DNA from: SM23-32 sp964434535
GTDB lineage: Bacteria; Planctomycetota; Brocadiia; SM23-32
Assembly: GCA_964434535.1 (NCBI GenBank)
Contig: CAYSWA010000005.1
Coordinates: forward strand, 80,596-144,595
DNA length: 64,000 bases
Direction of reading: 5' to 3'
Shown here: positions 56,988 through 64,000 of the stretch, in pieces
How the letters are laid out: each line of letters starts with the position of its first letter
Numbering within the stretch: position 1 is the first letter of the stretch
Made by a program: the position numbers and the translations under genes
Notes under the pieces: generated by a model
Databases searched by the model: none
Told to the model about the DNA's origin: nothing
The model's input: the letters and a program-made list of their open reading frames with translations, nothing else

Positions 56988-58529
56988 CTACTGCGCCAGG
57001 TCCAGGTGGAAGCCCTTGCCGCTCTTGTCGACGCGCTCGAAGCCGTGCTCGCCGAAGGTGTCGCGCTGGCCCTGGATCATGTTCGCCGGCAGCCGCGCCG
57101 TGCGCAGCGTGTCGAAGTAGGTCAGCGAGGCGGCGAGGGCGTCGATCGCCATGCCCTGCCCCGCCATCGTCGTGACCCAGAAGCGCCAGCTCTTCTGGAA
57201 GCGGTCGCAACTGGTCGCCTTGTGGAAGTACGGCGCCAGCGTCAGGCTCGCCAGCTCGGCGTTGCCCTGGAACGCCTCGCGGATCGGGTCGAGCAGGTTG
57301 GAGCGGATGATGCAGCCGCCCTTCCAGATGCGCGCGATCTCGGCCATGTCCAGCTCGAAGTCGTAGAGCCCGTTGTTCTCCTCGGGGTCGGCCTTGCTCG
57401 CCTCGCGCAGCATCCAGAAGCCCTGGTCGTAGGCGGCGATCATGGCGCCGTAGAGGCCGTCCTCGGCCGCGCGGATCAGCGTGTCCCGCTCGGAGGGGTC
57501 GAACGGGGCGAGGGCGAAGCCCTCGACCTGCTCGGCGGCGGCGACGCGCTGCGGCTTGAAGGCGCTGATGATGCGCGCCTGGAGGGCCGCGCTGATCGTC
57601 GGCACCGGCACGCCGAGGTCGAAGGCCATCTGGCTGGTCCACTTGCCGGTGCCCTTCTGCCCGGCCCGGTCCAGGATCACCTCGAGCACGGGCTTGCCGG
57701 TCTCCCGGTCGGTGGCGGCGAGCAGGTCGGTGGAGATCTCCATCAGGTAGCCGCCGTGGGGGCCGGCGTTCATCTCCGCGAAGATCTCGTGCAGCTCCTC
57801 GTACGAGAGCCCCAGCACGTTGCGCAGGCCGAAGTAGACCTCCGCGATCGCCTGCATGATGCCGTATTCGATGCCGTTGTGGACGTTCTTGACGAAGTGG
57901 CCGGCCTCGTTGTTGCCCATGTAGGCGCAGCAGGGCCCCTCGGCCTGGGCGGCGACCGCCTCGAGCATCTTGCCCACCCGGGCGTATGCCTCCTCGGAGC
58001 CGCCGGGCATGATGCTCGGGCCCTTCAGCGCGCCCTCGGCCCCGCCGCTCACGCCGGTGCCGATGAAGGGGATGCCCCGCTCGGCGAACTCCACGCAGCG
58101 CCGCTGCGTGCTGCGGGGATGGGAGTTGGCGGCGTCGATGACCACCGTGCCCGGCGGCACCAGGTCGACCAGGGCCGGCACGTCCTTCTGCTCGTCCTCG
58201 TAGCGGGCGATCGAGCCTTTGAAGAACAGGTCGTCGATCGGGCCCCAGGGCTCGCTGACCGGGTCGTTGGCCTTGATCATGGCGAGCACGGCGCCGCCGG
58301 GGGTGCGCAGGTGCTTGCACGCCTCCACCAGCGTCTCGGCCGTGCCGACGCGGTCGGCGATCTCCTCCTCGGCCGCTTCGGCGGCGAACTGCTCTGTGCG
58401 GGCGACGGTGCGGTTGACGCCGATGACGCGGTAGCCCTTGCTGGCGAAGTTACGGATGAAGTTCTCTCCCATTACGCCGAGCCCGTAGAGGACCAGATCG
58501 TACTCGCCATCCAGATGCGTGACTGCCAT
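56988..58529 (-). CDS. gnd: 6-phosphogluconate dehydrogenase (decarboxylating)
   Basis: 513 residues. It oxidises 6-phosphogluconate to ribulose 5-phosphate with NAD(P)+ in the pentose phosphate pathway. Seen: LVLYGLGVMGENFIRNFAS, GTGVSGGAEGALKGPSIMPG, the catalytic Lys in HFVKNVHNGIEYGIMQ, GQKGTGKWTSQMAFDLGVPV, and RDTFGEHGFERVD near the end. AGGAG lies 7 bases before ATG 58529. Transcribed towards the HAD and PPi-PFK genes, a possible central carbon cluster. Confidence 0.96.
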   Translation of the reverse strand: MAVTHLDGEYDLVLYGLGVMGENFIRNFASKGYRVIGVNRTVARTEQFAAEAAEEEIADRVGTAETLVEACKHLRTPGGAVLAMIKANDPVSEPWGPIDDLFFKGSIARYEDEQKDVPALVDLVPPGTVVIDAANSHPRSTQRRCVEFAERGIPFIGTGVSGGAEGALKGPSIMPGGSEEAYARVGKMLEAVAAQAEGPCCAYMGNNEAGHFVKNVHNGIEYGIMQAIAEVYFGLRNVLGLSYEELHEIFAEMNAGPHGGYLMEISTDLLAATDRETGKPVLEVILDRAGQKGTGKWTSQMAFDLGVPVPTISAALQARIISAFKPQRVAAAEQVEGFALAPFDPSERDTLIRAAEDGLYGAMIAAYDQGFWMLREASKADPEENNGLYDFELDMAEIARIWKGGCIIRSNLLDPIREAFQGNAELASLTLAPYFHKATSCDRFQKSWRFWVTTMAGQGMAIDALAASLTYFDTLRTARLPANMIQGQRDTFGEHGFERVDKSGKGFHLDLAQ

Positions 58530-58774
58530 GGCCGGCTCCTGAAAGCGGATTGCACGCAGAAACGTCCGCGGGCGCGCCTCAGCCGCCCACGGCCCCCCGA
58601 CGCGGCCATTCTGCCAGAGCCCCGGCGGGGTGTCAAGCAAGGAGCCCTGGCGGCCTTGCCCTCGCGCGGAGGGCGCGCTGTTCCCGGCGTTGCGCCCGCG
58701 CAGCCCGTCGGGTACAAGGCAGGGCTCGGAGACGGAGGGCAAGACCCCTGGACCTGACCCCCCGACAGCGCCTG

Positions 58775-60055
58775 ATGCTCTTCCGGTTCTCCGCCTACGG
58801 GTTCTTGAAGAACCTGCGCTTCTTCGAGCCCTTCCTCTTGCTGTTCTTCACCGTGGAGAAGGGGCTCGGCTACGCCGAGTTCGGCGCGCTCGTCGCCGTG
58901 CGCGAGGTCTCGGTCTACCTGCTGGAGATCCCGACCGGGATCATCGCCGACGTCACGGGCCGGCGCCGCGCCATGGTCATGGCCTTCGCCAGCTACCTGG
59001 TGGCCTTCGCCGTCTTCTCGTTCACGCACACCTTCTGGGCCTTCGCCGGCGCCATGGTGCTGTTCGGCGCGGGGGAGGCCCTGCGCTCCGGCACGCACAA
59101 GTCCATGATCATGCAGCACCTGGACCTGGAGGGCCTGAGCGACCTGCGGGTGCACTACTACGGCACCACGCGCGCCGTCTCGCGGCTCGGCTCGGCCGTC
59201 TCGGTGGTCATCGCCGGCGTCATCGTCTTCACCGCCCGCAGCTACCAGGTGGTCTTCCTCGCCTCGATGGCGCCCTACGTGCTGGGGCTGCTGCTGATGC
59301 TCACCTATCCCCGGGCGCTCGACGGAAGGGTGGTCGGGCGCCTCTCGCTGCGGGCGGTGGGCCGGCACACGGCCGAGAGCTTCAGAGGCATCTGGCGCAC
59401 CCGCGAGCTGCTCCGCACGCTGCTGAACGCCTCCACCGGCAACTCCTTCTTCAAAGTGGCCAAGGACTACCTCCAGCCGATCCTGAAGCAGTCGGCCGCC
59501 GCCATCGCCGCCGCCACCCCCGTGCTCGCCTTCGCCGATGGCGAGACGCAGCGCACGGCCGTCGTCGTCGCCGCCATCTACGTGGTCGTGCACCTGAACG
59601 AGTATTTCTCCTCCCGCCGCGCCGGACGGCTGGCGCAGAGCGTAGGCAACATGTCCGGCGCGCTGAACCTGCTGTTCTGGGCGCTTGCGGGGCTCTTCTG
59701 CGCGGCCGGGCTGTTGTTGAGGCTCGGCGAGGCCGCCCCCACGCCTGCGCTCCGCTACGCGGGCCTCGGCGGGGCCGTGCTCATGCTCGTGCTATTCTAC
59801 ACGGTGGAGAACCTGCGCATGCCGATCCTCACCGGCTACCTCTCCGACCGGACCGTGGCGCAGCAGCGGGCGACGGTCCTGTCGGTCTACAGCCAGCTGC
59901 GCGCCGTGATCGCCGCCGTCCTGGCGCCGCTTTTCGGCCTCCTGGCCGACCGCGCCGGCCTGCCCGCCGCCTTCCTCGCCGGCGGGGTCGCCCTGCTCGC
60001 CGCCGGCCTTCTGCTGCGCCTGGACGCATCGCGCCCGCACGACGGCGCGGCGTAA
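58775..60055 (+). CDS. MFS family transporter
   Basis: 426 residues (from ATG 58775) with about twelve membrane segments. The MFS loop 2-3 motif is GIIADVTGRRRAMV. Some lineages of this type are quinolone-like or sugar exporters, but substrate is not evident. The better ribosome binding site (GGAGGG at 58734-58739) suits a CTG at 58748, which would add nine residues (LDLTPRQRL). The frame is open further upstream without a usual start. Divergent from gnd. Confidence 0.8.
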   Translation: MLFRFSAYGFLKNLRFFEPFLLLFFTVEKGLGYAEFGALVAVREVSVYLLEIPTGIIADVTGRRRAMVMAFASYLVAFAVFSFTHTFWAFAGAMVLFGAGEALRSGTHKSMIMQHLDLEGLSDLRVHYYGTTRAVSRLGSAVSVVIAGVIVFTARSYQVVFLASMAPYVLGLLLMLTYPRALDGRVVGRLSLRAVGRHTAESFRGIWRTRELLRTLLNASTGNSFFKVAKDYLQPILKQSAAAIAAATPVLAFADGETQRTAVVVAAIYVVVHLNEYFSSRRAGRLAQSVGNMSGALNLLFWALAGLFCAAGLLLRLGEAAPTPALRYAGLGGAVLMLVLFYTVENLRMPILTGYLSDRTVAQQRATVLSVYSQLRAVIAAVLAPLFGLLADRAGLPAAFLAGGVALLAAGLLLRLDASRPHDGAA

Positions 60056-60150
60056 CAAGCACGGACAGTACGGCGTCGGGCGAAGCCGACCCGCTGAGTG
60101 ACCCGGACAGCCGCCTCTTCGTCGGCCTGCCGGTCGGTTGAGGCAGGCCA

Positions 60151-61548
60151 CTACGGCGCCTGCCAGCGGGCGAGGGCGGCCTCGTCCAGGCCGACTTCGC
60201 GCCAGAAGGCGAGCAGCCTCTCCCGCAGCTCGGCCATCGCCTCCGGGCGGTCGGCGCAGATGTCCCGCTCCTGGGCCGGGTCGGCCGCCAGGTCGAAGAG
60301 CATGTCGTCGCGGGCCACGGCCGCCTGCTCCTTCTCGTAGCCGTCCACGGCCTTGTCCACGACCGGCCCCTCCTTGCGGGGCGCGGACCAGAAGACGGCC
60401 GACCAGCGCCCACACGTGACGGTCGCCGGCACGGGTCCGCCGCCGACGTAGGGGCTGCTGACAGCGAAATCGCGATGGGCGTCCTCGCCGGCGAGCACCT
60501 CGGCCAGCGAGCGCCCCTGCACCCGCTCCGGCCGCTCGGCGCCGGCCAGGTCGAGCAGGGTCGGCATGAAGTCCATCGGCTGCACGAGCGCCGCCCGCTC
60601 GCCCGCCCCCGCGCCGGGGAAGTGGACGATGAGCGGGATGTGGTTGATCTCCTCGTAGAGCGGCACGTAGTCGATGCGGCGCTCGTCGATCAGGCTCTTG
60701 CCCATGATGCCGTGCTCGCCGTGGAGGAAGCCGTGGTCGGTAGTCAGCATCACCATCGTGTCGCCGAGCAGGCCCATGTCGGCGATCTTCTCGATCAGCC
60801 GCCCCACCCAGCGGTCCACGAGCGTGACCTCGGCCGCGTAGAGGGCGCGCACGTGCCTCAGCTCGGCTTCGCTGAGGAAGTCGGCGCGGGCATAGAGCGG
60901 GTAGTCGACCACCTCGCCCTCGTAGCCGGGGTCGTACATCTCCGCATACCACGCCGGCGCGTCCCACGGCTCGTGCGGGTCGAAGCTGTCCACGTAGAGG
61001 AAGAACGGCTCGCGCCGGTAGTTGTCCTCCAGCCAGCGGCAGGCGGCGGTCATGGTGCGGGCGACGAAGGTCTCCTCCTCGCCCCGCCGGGCGGCCACGG
61101 CGCGACGGTGGGGCAGGCGGCCGCGGTCGCGCAGCTTGGCCGGGTCGCAGGGCGGCCGGGGCGGCTCGGGGGCGGTGCGCCAGCGGTCGGACTCCTGCCC
61201 GCGTATCCACTCGAACCCGTCGAAGCCCCGGTCGTAGTGGTAGCCGTTCTCCAGGATGTGCGGGCAGTCGCAGACCATCATGCTGGCGTAGCCGGCCTGG
61301 CCGAGCACGTGGGGCAGGACGACCTCGTCGGCCGAGAGCGGTGCCCAGGGGGTGTAGGCGGCGGTGTAGCGGCCGGTCAGCACGTCGCGGCGGTGCGGCA
61401 CGGTGGGGAAGCTGGCAGAGTAGGCGTTCAGGAAGGTGAGGGACTCTGCGGCGAAGCGGTCCACGTGGGGCGTGCTGATCCACTCGTTGCCGTAGCAGCC
61501 GAGGTGGTCGCGGCGGAGCGTATCGCAGACGACGAGCACGAAGTTCAT
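60151..61548 (-). CDS. Sulfatase-fold hydrolase with Thr at the formylglycine site
   Basis: 465 residues of the alkaline phosphatase/sulfatase superfamily. Metal-site features are VVCDTLRRDHLGCYG at the start, FDPHEPW and MLTTDHGFLHGEHG. The nucleophile region reads SFPTVPHRRDVLTG, where sulfatases have C/S-x-P-S-R: Thr49 stands in place of the Cys or Ser converted to formylglycine. It may therefore act like phosphodiesterases with a Thr nucleophile, or be inactive as a sulfatase. No signal peptide, so cytoplasmic. Lies between the MFS gene and a tRNA. Confidence 0.82.
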   Translation of the reverse strand: MNFVLVVCDTLRRDHLGCYGNEWISTPHVDRFAAESLTFLNAYSASFPTVPHRRDVLTGRYTAAYTPWAPLSADEVVLPHVLGQAGYASMMVCDCPHILENGYHYDRGFDGFEWIRGQESDRWRTAPEPPRPPCDPAKLRDRGRLPHRRAVAARRGEEETFVARTMTAACRWLEDNYRREPFFLYVDSFDPHEPWDAPAWYAEMYDPGYEGEVVDYPLYARADFLSEAELRHVRALYAAEVTLVDRWVGRLIEKIADMGLLGDTMVMLTTDHGFLHGEHGIMGKSLIDERRIDYVPLYEEINHIPLIVHFPGAGAGERAALVQPMDFMPTLLDLAGAERPERVQGRSLAEVLAGEDAHRDFAVSSPYVGGGPVPATVTCGRWSAVFWSAPRKEGPVVDKAVDGYEKEQAAVARDDMLFDLAADPAQERDICADRPEAMAELRERLLAFWREVGLDEAALARWQAP

Positions 61549-61635
61549 CGGTCTCTCCGGACGGGGGCGTGGACGGGGCCATGCTGACAGCGGCGCGCGG
61601 CGCTGTCAAGCGGCATGGTGGGCGCGAGGCTCAGC

Positions 61636-61664
61636 TTGACGGCGCGTGAGGCTCGGGCTATAGT
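61636..61664 (+). promoter_or_regulatory. tRNA promoter
   Basis: TTGACG (61636-61641), 17 bases, TATAGT (61659-61664), ending 12 bases before the tRNA 5' end. Confidence 0.75.
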
Positions 61665-61676
61665 TCGGATGAGGCG

Positions 61677-61752
<76 letters not shown>

Positions 61753-61753
61753 T

Positions 61754-61996
61754 CTACCCTGCGCGCGGGTAAACCCTTACGATCTTGCCTTCCTCGCCCA
61801 GGGCCGACCGGTCGCACATGGACATCTCGTTGAGGTGCTTCTTCAACGGCGGCTGGCCGTCGATGCTCTGGATGCGGATCATCATGGCCGCCGTGAGCGA
61901 GGGCTGCCTCAGCGCCGCGAGGCGCTTCTCCTTGTGCCCGTCGAGATAGCCGAAGCGGACGGCCTTGCCCGACCCCGGCAACGTGAACGTGTGCAT
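61754..61996 (-). CDS. Tail-assembly-like small protein of a phage-like element
   Basis: 80 residues: MHTFTLPGSGKAVRFGYLDG, then SLTAAMMIRIQSIDGQPPLK and HLNEMSMCDRSALGEE. The layout (beta N-terminus, helical middle, DRSAL near the end) looks like tail assembly proteins of contractile-tailed phages and phage-like systems. AGGAG about 8 bases upstream fixes ATG 61996. Its TAG ends only 2 bases from the tRNA 3' end, and the last 15 residues look atypical, so the C-terminus may have been changed at an integration junction. It is downstream of a terminator. Confidence 0.55.
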   Translation of the reverse strand: MHTFTLPGSGKAVRFGYLDGHKEKRLAALRQPSLTAAMMIRIQSIDGQPPLKKHLNEMSMCDRSALGEEGKIVRVYPRAG

Positions 61997-62017
61997 CTCC
62001 GCGTCTCCTTTCCGCGC

Positions 62018-62082
62018 AAACAAAAAGCCCGCCGAAACGAGAGGATGCCCCGCCAATAGGCGGGCCTCGTCTCAACGGGCTT
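62018..62082 (-). terminator. Long-stem rho-independent terminator
   Basis: On the minus strand AAGCCCG (62076-62082) pairs with CGGGCTT (62025-62031). Inside is a nested, imperfect GAGACGAGG stem and a CCCGCC-TATT-GGCGGG tip, followed by TTTTTGTTTG. It should end the 256-residue gene and sits just before the tail-assembly-like gene. Confidence 0.75.
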
Positions 62083-62159
62083 GACCCTTCAACGTCCGCT
62101 GACGTGTCTCACCGAACTTGAGTCGTCAATGCCACTGCGTCGCTTGCTTCAAGGAAGGC

Positions 62160-62930
62160 CTACGGCAGATCGCCCGGCAGTCCGGCCCTTGCCTGCAACA
62201 TCGGCCGAACCTCAGCGAGGAATCGGCTGCTATGCGCTGCTATTTCCCGAGCTACTGAAGGTGAAGCTCCGGCGTGTTGCCTGGCCTGTTTGTCGTACTC
62301 CTCCAAGACCCTCATGAATAGCGCGTGAAGCATGTCCAGTCCCATGACGAACTCTGGCCGTCGCGAGTTGTCCGCGAACACTGCAGAAGCCGACTGATTG
62401 CCGAGGGCGGTGACATTCCCAAGCACGATTTTCGCCCTTGAGATGTGTGCCCCGTAGTTGTTGATATACCGCCTGACTGGAACCAGCCCCGGCTTTTCTG
62501 ATTCCCACTGACTTGTCGCTTTCCGGATTAGGTTCCATTCGCCTTTGTGGTGCTCGTCCTCGTTCTTGCCGGATTTGAAGAGGACACGATAGACCTCCTC
62601 TCGGCTCGATGAGGACTGATTCCCATAGTGCATGAGAGCTGCTGCTTCATAAACCATTCTGAGCAACGCAAAGGTGTCACAGTACAGATTGCCCGCGAAG
62701 AGGCAAAGCGCGCCCAGCGTGGTCGTGTTCACGGACTCCGTCAAGAACAAGTACGTCTTGAAGCTGTTCTGATCCTCTGCTGGCAGTGCGCTCAGGGCGG
62801 GTTCGTCTAGCCCGATCCTGCCCTGCAAAGAGAAGGCGCGATCCAGAGACTCGAGGTAGAAACCGAAGTCTCGAACGAAGCCTTCGATCCAGCCGCTGTG
62901 GCCTCGGAGCAAGTTTCTCGTGGTACTCAT
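62160..62930 (-). CDS. Hypothetical helical protein (possibly DUF5677-like)
   Basis: 256 residues, mostly helical, from visibly lower-GC DNA. A hydrophobic centre (TTTLGALCLFAGNLYCDTFA then LLRMVYEAAALMHYG) resembles the core of DUF5677-like/HEPN-type proteins, in which an LR-x-x-YE-A helix is typical; that match is weak. Other pieces: NYGAHISRAKIVLGNV. No signal peptide or catalytic motif recognised. Start at 62930 has AGGGGA about 9 bases upstream. It lies between two phage-tail-like genes on the same strand with the 183-residue gene. Confidence 0.6.
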   Translation of the reverse strand: MSTTRNLLRGHSGWIEGFVRDFGFYLESLDRAFSLQGRIGLDEPALSALPAEDQNSFKTYLFLTESVNTTTLGALCLFAGNLYCDTFALLRMVYEAAALMHYGNQSSSSREEVYRVLFKSGKNEDEHHKGEWNLIRKATSQWESEKPGLVPVRRYINNYGAHISRAKIVLGNVTALGNQSASAVFADNSRRPEFVMGLDMLHALFMRVLEEYDKQARQHAGASPSVAREIAAHSSRFLAEVRPMLQARAGLPGDLP

Positions 62931-62982
62931 CCTTGCATCCCCTGCAGGTCGGCGTCAGACATGCTATTCCTCCAACTACGTT

Positions 62983-63534
62983 TCACTCCTTGGCGCACCT
63001 ACACTTCTGATGGGGGGGAAGCTCTACGCCTTTCCTCTTTGCCTTATGTCGAATCAGTCTCAGGTGCTTCTCGCTGATGCTTCCGAGTTGCGCGCGCTTG
63101 CGGAAGAGCATGCCGGTGCTGAGATCAAGCTTCAGCCCACTTGCGTAGTTCTCTGCGTGCGGATTCGACGGAAAGGGATCGGGGTCGTTCTTGTGGATTC
63201 GCCAGATTTCCCCCCGGTTCTTGATTGTTACCTCTGTAAGGAGTCGGGGAACAGTTTCGGGGATCACCGATTCGTCCAGATGAATTTCAGCCAGCAGTTC
63301 GGGATGGTACTTGCCGAAGTTGAAGTCTCGAAGTCGCTCGACCATCTCCACCGCAGAGAGTTCCCTTTCCAAGAGGTCAACCGGGGTCTTGAGCTCGAGG
63401 ACCTCCATCAACGCCATCTGCATGTCGATGCCCTCGATATCCATATCGTGCAGACGGCACAAAACGGCCCGAGCTTCTGAGCTATTCCGAATGTAGTTGC
63501 AGAGCCGTTGCTCCACGTCGTTGATGTCCCTCAT
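62983..63534 (-). CDS. Hypothetical protein of the tail-like island
   Basis: 183 residues from lower-GC DNA. Acidic helical N-terminal half (RDINDVEQRLCNYIRNSSEA, then MDIEGIDMQMALMEVLEL), and a basic C-terminus ending in a CxC (PPHQKCRCAKE). No known motif recognised. GGAGGTGA sits 5 bases before ATG 63534, a strong ribosome binding site that decides the start. It precedes the 256-residue gene by 52 bases, so the two are probably one unit. Possible cargo of the surrounding element; function unknown. Confidence 0.6.
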   Translation of the reverse strand: MRDINDVEQRLCNYIRNSSEARAVLCRLHDMDIEGIDMQMALMEVLELKTPVDLLERELSAVEMVERLRDFNFGKYHPELLAEIHLDESVIPETVPRLLTEVTIKNRGEIWRIHKNDPDPFPSNPHAENYASGLKLDLSTGMLFRKRAQLGSISEKHLRLIRHKAKRKGVELPPHQKCRCAKE

Positions 63535-63564
63535 CGTCTCACCTCCAGGATTGTGCAGGCCCAT

Positions 63565-63584
63565 CCGCCACTTCGCGGTGGCGG
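63565..63584. terminator. GC hairpin upstream of the 183-residue gene
   Basis: Perfect 7-bp stem CCGCCAC/GTGGCGG with a 6-base loop, no T-tract. It lies between the truncated tube-protein gene and the next gene of the island. Confidence 0.35.
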
Positions 63585-63642
63585 GCCCCCGCGCGTCCAT
63601 CACACGCGGACCTTCAACGTGCGCGATGTGCTCTCAGATCAC

Positions 63643-63939
63643 CTACGCGCTCCACCACTGATAGCAAATGGTCAGCTTCTCAATGCTGTTCTCCGACTTC
63701 TCGCCTTCCAGCTCGTCGTATTCGAGCACTTTAATCCACGCGCCGTGCAATGTCCAGCGTCGTGTTTCCTGGCCGGCGCGGTCGTACCGGACGATGTCGA
63801 TGTCGCGCATGTACTCGTCGGGCAGCTGGCCGGTGACGGCGCCCGCGTCCACCTCCGCCTGGGAGTGTCCTTGCTCCAGCAGGCGGACCGTACGGTATCG
63901 CCGCGCTTGCAACTCCCTTGCGCTTCCACGGGGTCTCAT
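63643..63939 (-). pseudogene. Truncated gp19-type phage tail tube protein
   Basis: 98 residues. The last 55 match the C-terminal half of T4 gp19-type tail tube proteins: RDIDIVRYDRAGQETRRWTL, HGAWIKVLEYDELEGEKSEN, then IEKLTICYQWW. Complete members have about 150-165 residues and an N-terminal half that is missing here. The upstream frame meets a stop within about 20 codons and the sequence becomes a short-word repeat. So the gene looks 5'-truncated and the element decayed. Contractile injection systems use the same protein family. Confidence 0.6.
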
Positions 63940-63975
63940 ACCCCTAATGATCGGAAACTCCCGACCCCACTTTCA

Positions 63976-64000
63976 GCATCCTGCATTCATCATTCTGCAT
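63976..64000. repeat. CATTCTGCAT-word repeat at window end
   Basis: CATCCTGCATTCATCATTCT then GCAT: a degenerate short-word array like the other intergenic arrays in the window, truncated by the window end. Confidence 0.4.

Noticed and set aside
62025..62082. Riboswitch or structured RNA upstream of the 80-residue gene
   Set aside because: The single long stem followed by a T-tract is better explained as a terminator of the upstream gene.

Overview
The window is a piece of a high-GC bacterial chromosome (visibly around 70% GC except near the right end). No rRNA or other firm taxonomic marker is present. The mix is an LL-diaminopimelate aminotransferase of the DapL type, a PPi-type phosphofructokinase, GH4 and GH30 glycosidases, a sulfatase-fold hydrolase, a URO-D family protein, a PurO-like cyclohydrolase, a class I hybrid-cluster protein and several desulforedoxin-like proteins. 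This fits an anaerobic or microaerobic sugar-degrading heterotroph, perhaps Planctomycetota or a neighbouring PVC/Hydrogenedentota-type lineage. That placement is inference only.

Layout. 1-12455: a tightly coupled (+) operon of ten genes for surface polysaccharide: six GT-B/GT4/CgeB/GT2 glycosyltransferases, a methyltransferase, a Wzy-like membrane protein, a GT-C/GT9 fusion and a polyprenyl-phosphate-type GT2. 12535-12750: a small Cys-rich protein on the minus strand. 13059-19852: an Rrf2 regulator followed by cysK, thi4, nifS, nadA, mnmA, larE and nifU, a sulfur and Fe-S supply operon. 19971-27961: uvrB, a ComEA-like protein, a secreted zincin, a GH4 glycosidase, a membrane protein, an NAD-dependent epimerase and a protein with three HTH domains. 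28295-34523: PAS-GGDEF diguanylate cyclase, kinase-like protein, DUF389 membrane protein, Fur regulator with a Fur-box-like site, holA and an ankyrin lipoprotein. 34715-43849: dapL, a YprB-like nuclease, gamma-glutamyltransferase, GH30, two methyltransferases, a PurO-like protein and an unknown. 43863-48577: a minus-strand operon (rrf2, HD protein, dicluster ferredoxin, RIC-like hemerythrin protein, two desulforedoxin-like proteins, hcp) behind a consensus promoter; this looks like a nitrosative/oxidative stress regulon. 48731-60055: VanZ-like and EI24-like membrane proteins, a membrane-anchored Pcm, a polytopic spermidine-synthase-like protein, a URO-D family protein, PPi-PFK, a HAD phosphatase, 6-phosphogluconate dehydrogenase and an MFS transporter. 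60151-61548: a sulfatase-fold enzyme. 61677-64000: a CAU-anticodon tRNA, then an AT-richer minus-strand island with phage-tail-like genes (tail-assembly-like and a truncated gp19-type tube protein) surrounding two genes of unknown function.

Dispersed repeats stand out. There is a 103-122 bp MITE/REP-like element in three copies (36936, 46712, 55621) and several intergenic arrays of degenerate 7-9 base repeats. Two of these repeats appear to have altered the ends of neighbouring genes: one supplies the ferredoxin stop codon and another the tail of the HAD protein. The least explained items are the tRNA-flanked tail-like island with its two-gene insert, the RIC-like protein that has lost the Cys-containing core of its DUF542 domain, and the GT-C/GT9 fusion.
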